Source of the DNA: Pyxicephalus adspersus
Lineage: Eukaryota > Chordata > Amphibia > Anura > Pyxicephalidae
Direction of reading: 5' to 3'
DNA length: 64,000 bases
Assembly (NCBI RefSeq): GCF_032062135.1
Contig: NC_092859.1
Location: forward strand, 24,802,807 to 24,866,806
In this document: in pieces, positions 49,700-61,400 of the stretch
Layout: each line of letters starts with the position of its first letter
Numbering within the stretch: position 1 is the first letter of the stretch
The notes under the pieces: generated by a model
What the model was told of the DNA's origin: nothing
Database searches by the model: none
What the model saw: only the letters and a program-made list of their open reading frames with translations
Program-made: the position numbers and the translations under genes

Positions 49700-52105
49700 C
49701 ACCAACATAAAATAAGGCTTCCTTTATTAGTTTTAATATCAGTCTACAGAGGCAATAAAAAGAGAAAAGTGCAAATTTGTACAGAAAGATGCAGGACAAA
49801 AAAGTGCAAAATGGAAAATTCACAGCTCCAGGGAATCCCACAATCTCATTTATTTTCATACAGTGTTAAATATTGGGGAAAAATGTAGGAAAAGACTTGT
49901 ATAGGGAAAGGGGTGGGGTACAAGATGCAGAATAAGTGTAAAGATCTTGTAAAGAGTTCAGTAGCATTTATTATTTTTATTGTGTCCACAGGAAGGAAGA
50001 AATAAATCAGTGAAAAAAATGCAAAGCATGCACAACTTAAATGGGGGAGGGGACAAAAGTTCTCAAACTTGATAAACTGGAAAATATAAAATATGAAAAA
50101 TAAATATGCACCCACTGCTAAGTGTGCAAATCCCTTGTTTGGATTCCTCTGTCCAGCTTTCAGACACTACCCCAGCTCTGTGACCACACTTTATACCACA
50201 CAACCTGCCCCAGACGATCAGTCAGCCCACTGACACCTCACCACCTCCCAAAAGGGGCTGCCAACTGCAAAACAGGAGAAACTACTACACTTTCACTTTG
50301 CCATCTCACTGGGACAGGGGCTAGTCCCTTAACATCAACTTGCAGATTTATGCAATTATTAGAACAAAACCCCAAATTGTTCTGCTATAGAAATACATCC
50401 TTTACATTCTCTGAAGCCAAAGAGTCATCTGGCGGACCCTCCAGCCATGGTATGTTTCTCTGACTTGCAATAAACCAACCCAAGAATTCTCACCTGTTAG
50501 GGATCTGAATAAAGCTAGCAGAAACAAAAAAAACAGCACAAATTATCTGTGCCAGAGCAACCCAGAAGGCAACACAACATTGCATGAAAATATCGTTCTA
50601 GAATTAGAGTTACAGCTTCAATATAGGTTACATATACTGTATCTAACACCCTAGAAAACTAGAGACAACGCAACAGACTTCTGCTGTTTTTTCTTATGCA
50701 GAAAATTTACCCCACTTTAGGCTGTCTGATCACTTTGGTGTAAACGTAATAACTGCAAAGGGACAGAGTTAATACTGATTGCAGGTTTTATTTATAATTT
50801 TTTAAAATTAGTTAAAAGGTGCTTAGTGAGAAGAGGAGAGGCATTTCAGCACCGATTCCAGGATTCTCCCAAATATCTGTTCAAGAACAAAAATGTAACA
50901 CAAAAATGCCTCGTGGTCCTTCTATGCTCTTATACCCAAAAGCTGTATATCACGTCAAAAACTGTACTGTAACCGAATAATGCCAGCGCACCGATACCGC
51001 GGCAGATGAAAACCAAATCCTTCACAGACAAGCTGCTTTGGAGGGTGTTCGGCAGTGACCTCTCATAGCAGTCTAATAAATACATCATAATTCAATTCTA
51101 CCTTCCAGCCGAAGCTCCAAGCCACATAGACAAGTCAGGACATTGCACTGGTACCACTGGACCTGTACTAGTAACACCTACTGCACTTCTTCCACCTTCC
51201 TCTGGACTGGCACTGGTACCACCCTCCCTTTGGACCTGCTAGCTCACCAAGTAAAGTTTTACTATGAGCAGACAATACTTATTTGTTCTTGTTGGGGGAA
51301 CTAAAAACAGAAGTACAGCCACAAATCGGCTCCCCTTAATTTGAAGAGGAACTCACAGGCTGAACCTCTCTCGAGGCACCAAATATGCAGCAGATAAATG
51401 TGAGAGGACAGACGGATTCAAGTTCTGTACAATCTTACATTCACATTAAAACCAATAAAAGGACAGGACAGAGCCAAAATGATATATTTTTTTTTTTTTT
51501 TATTAAAGTGACTGATGAGGAGATAGGAGCGTGATGTTCTGGTTCTCTGTAACCCTTCTAACATTCCGCTTTATTATCTTGACTACTAATGTTGTCCAAC
51601 AACATAAATATATTATATCACAGTGTATCCACATCATAACTGATGGCAGAGTATTGTCCTCACCGAACTTTTTTCAATTACTTTTTATATATTTATATAA
51701 TATTTATATATTTACTTTAATTCATACAAGTATAATGCTGCAGTCGATAGCCGTTAAAGAGTTCTTTAATTGAAAGCATTAATGACCTATATACCATAAG
51801 AGCAAAGAAGACAGTGATCCCTATCTGCTGCTTGTCAAACAGGGTCAGGACCTTTCTCGCTCCCCTCTCCCTGAACATGCTACGGCCATTGTGCATGATA
51901 TCAGGGTGCTCGCAGCAACCTTTCAGATGGAACGAGCCTTGGTTCCCACCTCCTCGGACGGAGAAGCCGGGACAGAAGCGTACTCGGGAGACAGGACTAG
52001 TAGCACTTTGGGTTCTACGGTGGCTGGGAAGATGTGGCATTCTCCCCTCCTGCACTCCCCTCCGCTTTGCAGTACTTTTTTGGGGGTCCTCCTGCCACTC
52101 TTCTG
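49700..52105 (-). other. WNK1: WNK1 3'UTR (extent inferred)
   Basis: No coding sequence follows the WNK1 stop. The most downstream convincing poly(A) signal is AATAAA on the - strand at 49728-49723. It is preceded by T-rich and A-rich sequence of typical 3'UTR appearance (TGTACAAATTTGCAC, about 49790-49770). Alternative signals lie at 51504-51499, next to an A-run, and at 50792-50787. Use of several ends is possible. Confidence 0.55.
49723..49728 (-). terminator. Poly(A) signal AATAAA, likely WNK1 distal
   Basis: Canonical hexamer on the - strand about 2.4 kb after the WNK1 stop. Confidence 0.5.
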
Positions 52106-52426
52106 CTAGGTAGTCCTCAGGTTGGACCCCTGAGGGTTACTGATTGATTTTTGAAGGTTGCTGATATTGAAGTTTTGTAAGGAAGTAGTCACAGATGGTG
52201 GAAACTGGTTTATGGGCTGGGATGATGGTGGAAGTCCAGAACCGGTCCACTGCGTTTGGAAGGCTGCGGCAGGAAAGCCAAACTGCTGAGGGGGACAGGC
52301 ACCTTTGGGGTACTGACCCAGGGAGTTGGCGGAGGCTGTAGGCATGGAGACTGCTACCCCAAGGGACGGAGGCAGATTCACGCACAACTGTCCAGGAGCA
52401 GAAAATTTCCGTGCCATACCAGGACC
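52106..52426 (-). CDS. WNK1: WNK1 terminal coding exon
   Basis: It begins GPGMARKFSAPGQLCVNL after acceptor CCCCAG, contains CPPQQFGFPAAAF, and ends FNISNLQKSISNPQGSNLRT-T then TAG at 52108-52106. The ending is almost identical to human WNK1. Confidence 0.97.
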   Translation of the reverse strand, partial: GPGMARKFSAPGQLCVNLPPSLGVAVSMPTASANSLGQYPKGACPPQQFGFPAAAFQTQWTGSGLPPSSQPINQFPPSVTTSLQNFNISNLQKSISNPQGSNLRTT

Positions 52427-55400
52427 CTGGGGAAAAAAAGAAGGCGCTTCAGAAATTTATACACCACAAGGTAACAGTAATGTAACCTTCTTCACGAAGG
52501 AGGAGGCTCTGCCAGGAAGAATGATGGAAAAAAGTACCGGGGAACAGGGTCTAAACACATTTTCTCATTTTCTCAATTTTATGCTGGTCTAACAACAGGT
52601 TTTATATTAGGTTCTCCAACAATGTCCTTTGCTTCAACAGTATAGAACACAAAAGTTCTTTAGCTTTGGATAGAGAAAGTAGTTTTGTTTTTTTTGCCAG
52701 TAGGTCTAGTCAAATTCTCTTCACTTGCTCTGCACACAGCAAATAGGAGGTACAAGAAGAGTATATTCCCTCTTTAAATATATACCTTACCAGAATAGGT
52801 GTTCATTCATCATACAAGAAACTCTAGCTGAAATGATTTTTTGTAACAATAAAAACCTTACAATTTTAACCATTCCTCTCTCCATACAAAATTTAAAATG
52901 ACCGAAGACCTTAGGTTTGAAGTCTTTGGCCAACTTCAAAGGTAAATTTAGGATGACATGACGTACCTTTCAATGCATGTGCAACATGAGTTACTTTGTC
53001 CCGGCACACAGTCGTACCAAGACAGCACACTGGGATGCAAATGTGTGGCTCGGTGTACTTGTTTAGGGGAGACAACCCTGAACAGAAAACTCTTACACTT
53101 CTGTTCCAAAATTCTGCTGGGTAGGCTTTAAGACATTATTTTCCACTTCATAAAGGGGACATTTACAGATAGAGAGCCAGCCATCAGGGACAAGGTAGCT
53201 CCAAGGTACATCATCAGTGGCAGTCTAATGGCAGAAGAGGGTCACTGTGGAACCAAAGTCTGCTATTAAGTCGGCTTTCCGTAACGCATCATTGACAGGA
53301 TTCTGCAAACCGGTAAGTCTGGGCTGAGTATACTTATCCATAGATATTATGGCAGCAACCCACCATACACCAACTAATTCGATTCCACCTTATCAGAGGA
53401 CATGTAATACAGTGCTCAACCCAGAAGTTATTTCAAGCCGGGTGGGAAGAAATTGTAGGTGGGTGGCAGCCCCTGTATTGTGACTAAACTCTTTAGTAAC
53501 CACTCAAAAACAGCCGGGTGGGTGCTGAAAAGTGCCGGGTGGTGTGCCCTGCTAAAAGGGCCTGGGGAGAACCCTGTAATATAAACTCACTTCGTAGCTG
53601 GGATGTATGGATGTCTTGCTACTCTTTTTTCCAGTCAGGTTCATTGCATCTCGGGCCCAGTTATCCACAAGCTTATGCAGATCGTCTGTGAAAGTTCCCT
53701 TGCGGCTGGAAGATACAGGAGCCGTGTTGTTCTGTGGGGCTGGGGCAGTGGAAGGAGCAACCGTATTTGTGCTGCTAGTTCCTAAAAATAATAATAAAAA
53801 AAAAAAAGCTTAGCAGGGATAAAGCAAAGGTTTAGTCAACATTCCCCAAAAGCAATGGATGACTGCGTACAGAGACTCATGGCAATATAGCTTTTGTCAC
53901 CAATAAGGTATAACCAGAAGTGCCAAATACATTTCAATTCTAACTTTTTGAGACTTTACTCTGCAACTTCAATGACTTGTCTTCTCAACCACAGGTGGGA
54001 AGGAGCACCAAGCGTTTTAGTCTCATATAGAGGACATCTATAAAACGTGAAGAAACTGGGCACTATTGCACTTAAAATTCCATTCTGACCATTATTTGTG
54101 TGTTATGAATAAGCAGTTCATAAAATATACAGGGGACCCAAAGGCAGAAAATAGTTTTGCAGCCTGCACAGCATATAGATGTCCTGCTCATGAAAATTGC
54201 CTGAGGTGTTACTTGTGTCAGGTATATAAAGTACAAAGTAAACATCAGGTTTACTGACAGTCACTGAGGAACCACTAGTGGGTGGAAGACAGCAGAAGCT
54301 TCAGAAAGTAACACGTGGGCCATATAGGGGTCTTGGAATGTGTACCATGGCGAGTGACAGATAGAATATGAAACACAGAAATTACATAGATATATAGAAA
54401 AGATAGTTACTACAGAGCTGGTTGCAAGGGCAGACTTTTTTCACCATCTTCCCTGAAGCAGAAAGAGAGAGACACGAGTTAGCACAGAGCCAACATCCCA
54501 ACAACAGAGATAGCTGAGTGAGGGTAGATAAAGCAGAGCACAGGAAATGGGCAGAGCCGAGCAGAAGGCAGAGGAAGCTCCATTAGGACCCCGGCCAATG
54601 GCTGCAGATAAAGCGGCTGACCAACCAACTTTTTGAGGAGTTACAAGTCCCACCATATTGGCAAGGCATGCTGGGTCTGTGCAACCTTCAATGGCTGGAG
54701 GATAAAAGCTGCTATTATGCAGAAGCAACTCAGCGAGGTAGGGAAAGTGTCAACCTACAGAAGCTATAAAAGTTAATGCAGAGAAAGGTTTTAAGGAAAG
54801 CAAGATGAACATAAAGGAAAATTATCCTTTTCCTTTTTCTAAGGATCCTACATTAAAGGCCCATGGCTTATAAGGACTCATGAGAATGAAAAAATGGCAG
54901 ACACTTGTTTCCTCTATATCGTTTCATGGACTGGGAGTACTTTCCTGCAGCAAACTCTCCTGCTAAACACATCATACTGTTTCTGTAAGATAATTCATTG
55001 TTACCATCCTTTTGTTGGGATTGTAACCATTTTTGTTCATTTGTATTGTGCTATATGAACCTAACACCAAAAAAAAAGTGATCTGCCATTTGTGAGGCCA
55101 TCGACATAGCAGTTCACCGCTCAATACATGCAGGGCTCACTGAAAACCACAAGCAGCAAAATCAGCAACAGCTGATTACAAGCAAATGCAGGCAGAACTC
55201 TCAGCCTCTGAGGGTTGGCTACAGATATAAATACAGCTGATCAGTCAGAGCCCTGAACAAATGCCAGCTTTATTCCCAGCAACATCCTCCTCTATGAAGT
55301 TTCACTAAACACTGGCACTGCTCCTGTTCAACCTGATCTTTTCTGCTTCATTAACTTGTAACATCTTTCCATGCATGGTCCCAAGACTTTTCCAGATCCC

Positions 55401-58400
55401 CCCAGTGAAACTCACCCTATTTAGACTTTCTCCATATATAATATACACAAACACACACCTTTATCACTAAAGGTCAAAAACAAAATAAAAGCTTTGACTT
55501 GGGATACAGAAAAAGTTTCAAAGATGTGTGACACAACGCTGAGAGAAAGCAGCGCTGGGTGTTGCTGATTAGAGGTCTGTAAGCTAGGTTATGCTGCAGT
55601 AATTGGACCCAGCAAAGGTAGACAGACAAAGGAAAGAACAGAAGGGGAATCAAAGGGCTTTGCTATGATAATCAAAAGCCTCATTTTTGTTGTGCACTGA
55701 ATATACTGGATTAAAGCTGAACAACCTGGGAATCAATGTCTAAATTCAAGATGTGCATTCTTATAGAAATCATTGTGTCTTTAATGTTAGATTACTGCAC
55801 AAGTCTGAAATATACAATTCTTGTACTTGGTCTATACAAGAAGCTCATTCAGGGAGGTAATCACTGCTGTTCACCTTTTTGCAGGAATGAGTGGTCTTGT
55901 ATGCCATCCCACCCACAGCTCTCTGCATACTTTACATGTAGCCAAAGTAAAAAAAAAACAAAAAAAAAAAAAAGGTGTGCAAAGGTATCTGGTGCATGCA
56001 CACTTTGCATGGCCTATCAGGGAGCTATTAAAAAAAAATAGTGTCTGGAGTTCAGCTTTAAGGATTACTAAAAGCTTTATCCAGTAAACCTTGTTACTTT
56101 GGTCCCAAAGGACATTAAAGCATTGTAACAGAGCAGCATCGTTTTCACAGTTGTAGTTTAAATAGGAATGCGTTATCATAGGGCATCATTACAGAGAGAA
56201 CAGAGGAGCAGCATAATGCTACAGATATTTGCAACCCCCAAATAAAGATTCCTTTAAAACTCATTTTCTCTCATTTCCCTCTTTTAGGAACCAATCCAGC
56301 CTCTGGCAAAATTATGAGGAATAACTCTGAAAATTTACCCAACCTGAAAGGCAATTTATTTTTTGTGTCTGTATAATATTAGGGTAAACGTAGTTTGCTT
56401 TTTCAGCAAATCCAAAAGGGTGGCTAGAACAGCCAGATAGCTTTGGTTCCTTTTTAGAAGTCTCCATCGGCAGCCCCATTTTTTTGCTGGACAGGTTTTT
56501 AGCACAAAACTTTAGTTCAGCAAATTTCACAAAACGAATTTCCTCTGCTGGCAAGCTGTGGTGAAATGGTTTACATGAGGCCAAAAATTCAATTCAGTAA
56601 ACATTCACTGCTATACCAATGTGGAGAACTAAAGTGGACTACTCTCACTTTCGCCACAAGGGATGGGAAGAAAAATTTGCTGCACGTCAAATGTATTAGG
56701 CCCGTTTGTCAGAAATCAATCATAAGCCAAAAATTACACAGATGAAAGGCACATTAATTACCCAAAGTCCCCACTGTTCCTCTCCTGTCCAAGTAGGAAA
56801 CAGATCTGCAGCTCATGGCGAGCAGGGTGCATGCTAGGGGGAAGGGAGGGGGTGTGGTAAGAGAAGAGACAAGGAAGGAGTAAAGAGTTACACACAAAGA
56901 GCCAAGCAGGGCGTACTCAGAAATCGCGTCCTTCTGCCGGCCACTTTGAAGGAGACCCGCTCTGATGCACAGTTAAACTTGGCCCAGCCTGTGGTGGAGA
57001 TGGAATAAAACAAAGACAAGAGGACAGAGACAGACGCTGCAGAGACAGGTCACAAATCACGGGATAGCACATGTACAAGGAAAACTCTGGAGAGGAAAGA
57101 TCTGTGTTGATCTATTTAGCATTTTCCGTGCCAACACAGAGCAGCACAGATCACCGAGAAGGAAATCTAGAAGTAAAACATCAACTTCACAACTGGTGAT
57201 GGTTACTTTTTACTATATATGTACAAACTACAGCTTCCCTTATACAAAGCAGGGCAAATAGCCCCATATACAGTATATAAACAACAGCTCTGAATGGACT
57301 GTTTGATAAATAGCTTTATATTTAGGAGGCATCTGTACCATAAACAGTGACATGAAGTATAGAGTTTAATACCTAGCTCGAAATTCAGGTTGTATATGAT
57401 CTATAAACAAGCAGCTCTGATAAAGAAGTTGGAAAAGTAAATAAGTTGGGTACCTTACTCCATATTAGACTGCACCTGTACTATATTCTAGTGGCTTTGA
57501 ATGTGAAGTTTAATAAATAGATGTGTATATAGGCTTTATCTGTTCTATAAACCAGCTGCACAGGGACAGTTCATCAAACAGTTCTATATTTAAGTTTTAT
57601 CCCTGCAATAGGTTAGCTGTTTGGATGTACAGCTACCCTCTGGAATACACAGAAATCATTTGTACAGTCCCACCTATTTAAACTGGTTTAAAAACTGTGT
57701 TCTCTGATGAGAGGAGCTATATTTATGGGAGAATGCTTTACTGCTATGACAATAAAAGAAAACACGTCACAGCAGCCCTCTACTACTATAGCAGATGTGA
57801 AACGGGAAGGTGACACAAACTTTATTTTTAGTAAGGTGAATATTCCCAGGGTGTGCCTTCGGGTTTACCTTGTCCCTGGGTGGATAAACTGGGCACAGAG
57901 AGGGCAGCGTCACTGGTGAAGGCAGAGCAGAGGATGTCACTGGAGGGTGAGGGTTTCAGGTGGTGTCCAGGGTCCGGCATACTAGTAGGGGGCAGGAGGA
58001 GGTTCTGCTGGGGGGGAATGGTGGCAGGAGCGCTCTGTGTGGACAGGTCACCTACAGGTAAAAGAATAGAAGAGGTGAGCCAGAGAGGGTTATGAAAGGA
58101 GTGCTAGTACTTCCAGTGGGTCATTCTGATTCGGGTAAGCGATTTTCACTCTGCATGGGACACCACTATCATTTCCTCTGTAATGAAAGATACATTAAAT
58201 GTAATACCAACACTACTCCTACGCACCTGATAGTTGAGGACTGCGGTTCCCATAAGAGCTACCCCTACTGGACTTGCTGCCCTTCCCTTTGGTGGGTCTC
58301 CTCCTCCGGCCTGAGAGGGGCGCTGCGGGAGGGATGATAACAGCTGGAGGGACTTTGCCTAATGTGGTGTACAGCTGCTCAATTTCATTCTTTTGGCGGC

Positions 58401-61400
58401 CATGTAACTCCTGGATCTCCTTCAGGTGCCTATAGTGAGCAAACAAGCCATTCAGATGGTCCACGTTCACAAATAACACACTGGAAAATCCAATATGTAC
58501 AAATACTTAAAATGTGCAACTCCATAGGAAATTTAACAGCTGAGCCTTTTATTCTATATATACGTGTTTAACCTTTAAAAAAGCTCAATTTATGTTTAAA
58601 ACCAGTTAAATACATTTCAGGTGCACTAAACAAGCAGTCTTCCAGTTTGCGTTTTATCAGAAAGCAGCCAGTTAATGTCCACTGGTAGCATGCTGCAGAA
58701 AGCATAAATAAAAGCACTATATGTTCCCTGTAAAAAGCTTTGAGAACAAGATGGTACTTACTTGTCCCGTAGTCTTCGAAGCTCTTTCTTCAGCTCCTCA
58801 TCTTCTATATCAGAGTCATTGTCGCTGCTCATGTAGGAGGAGTTAAAAGAGTTGCTGAGACTCTGCAAGCTGACCTTTGAACCCAGAGGGTGCGGCATTA
58901 CTGGGCTCCCCAGGCTATCATCATGGACTCCTTTAGGTGCATCGCTCAGGGTAGCCGAGGATTCTGGATGGGAAGAGGGCCCGTTCAGATGGGGGTGTGC
59001 CTTTGGGGAAGATGCTCGTGGCTGCTCAAGGTCAGTGTGCCCCGAAGATAATTCTTCTTGTGCACGGGATACTGAAAAGCGGCCTACTCTTTCTGTGGAT
59101 TCAGTGGTGACCTGGAATCTGCCCACTTGTACTGACTGCTTCAGGGATGGGCTATGTGCAGCAACATGGGCAGGTCCTACACCATCTACTATGTCTAAGG
59201 ACCCTGATGCAGCAAGCTTTGGCTTCACCAGTGTACTCTCTGGGCTGCTACAAGACATGGAGGAAGAAGTGGTGGATGAGGTGGATGAAACTTCCCGCTG
59301 TTGTGGTTGAGGCGCTTTACTTGGCTTTAGGACATCATCTGCTGCCACAGACACCTGCAACAAAGAAATATTAAAATTTTGACGCCATGTTCTATGTAAA
59401 CTACAAAAGCAATGGTATCAAATCATTCATTTTTAAACAGGGCTTCCACAAGGTGCAAAACAGGGGCATTGTCCTAAGGTCCAGCTTTCATCACCAGTTC
59501 AAAGCTTTCCTGTATATTAGAGGTATGCTTGATATGGAAAGTAATCTGCGTTTTATTGGTCACCCACATTAATCAAGCAAGAAACCAACCTGAAAACGTC
59601 CCATTTTTAGGACTCCACCGCTTGTCTCTGCTTTTGGTGGTTCTGGAACTAAATGGAAAATAGAAACAAATTATTTAGACCCTTAATGAAGTGAAAAAAT
59701 ACAGCATAATATATCTATGTTCTCGTATAAACAGGTTAACCCTACTCGTGATGCTATATTAGGAGCGCTAATATCGAAACAGATCTTGGATACAAAGATC
59801 TGTTAGGATAATGCTCATAGGATGTGTAGAAACGACAATCTCACTTCCCATGGCACTTATCAAGTCTCAAGAGTTTAGAAGCTTTCCAACTCACAAATAC
59901 ATAACACTGTCAAATATGGGTTCACAGAAATGTACCCAACTTTAGGGCTCTGTGGCATGACTTCATTATGTCCTTTAGGATGCTAGGCAACTGACTAATG
60001 TCAGGCAGGATGCGTTTTACTTCAAACAATATCTGACTCCTGGCATTTAAACCGGTTCAAAATACTTTATCAATAATTATTAGTGTTCTATGAAATTATT
60101 AAAAGGAATCCAGTTTTACCAGTTCATTGTATTTGGTTGTGATGCACTTACCATCAACGGCAAGCTTCGTTGAGACATCCACTGGTCCAGGAACAGCTGC
60201 AGGAACTGCACTTGGTGCAGGCTAAAAAGAGGGAGAGCAAGTAAAAATTCACTTTCAAGTTAAAGATCTGTAATGTCAAACACAACACAGGCCAAAGCTT
60301 TAAAAGAATGCAAAGCAGAGAGGCAACACTGTCATCCACACTAGAGCTGGCAACACAGACTAATATTACCCAGTTTAACATACCTCATACACTCTGCAGT
60401 TCTTCGCTGCCTATAAAACAGCTACTGGTCAGGCTGTCCCATTTGATAATCAAGATTATGCTACATGTAACAGAGCCACAGTTAGTGCTCTATAACACTG
60501 TTCTGTGATTAGTGTAAAAAACTGTATACATGTATACCTATACATACATATTTATTACATTCATATACATGTAATAAATCCACTTTCCAAATAGCCATAA
60601 TTAACTTTCTCTTCTTTTGTTAGGTATTTGCCATTTTCAGTTTTTTTTTTGGTTTTATTTATTTTATTTTATTGTAGGGCAGTTTTTTTAAATCCAACTT
60701 TACCAGACTTTGCTCTGTGTATTATAACAGCCAATATTTCTGATATAAACTGCAGAATAAAGCAAATGATGTGGAATACGCTAAAAACTAACAAATCTCA
60801 GATTAATCCCCTAGTGTTCTAGTTGTGTCCGTTTTTTTACGCAAAAAGCGTTACATTGTTTTCCATAGAAATGTATTTTACATAGTAGGCCTATAGTTCT
60901 TAGGCATAACTCACCGAAATATGTCCAATATTTAATAAATTTTTTAATAAAGTTTAAATTAAAAAACTGTTTTTGGTGGTACAGTAGCATATATATATAT
61001 ATATATATTATTATTATTATTATTATTATGAGGATTACTTTGTATTGGATTCAATACAGCAATTTTGTATTGAATGCAATACAAAATTATTTGAATTTCC
61101 CGCCGCGCCTTCCGCACACACCGACGTCACCGGGGAAACGTCACTGCACTTACTGGCTGAAAATCCAAAGAAGAGAACGCCTCCCGAGGATTGTGATTTT
61201 TAATGTTTGTAGCATAGATTTTTTTTTTCCCCCAAAGTAAGCCAATAAATGCGGAATAATGCAAAAACTGTCCCTGCCCCTTTAAACACTTCAAGGGGTG
61301 TCAAATGCCAGGTACCTGTTATGGTTCCTCTCACCATCTCTAAATGTCACTACAGGACAAGGACGTAAGGGGACGGTGGAAGAAAAACATCGAACACAGC

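Noticed and set aside
58852..59310. Open frame of 152 codons on the + strand
   Set aside because: Antisense shadow of the large WNK1 coding exon.
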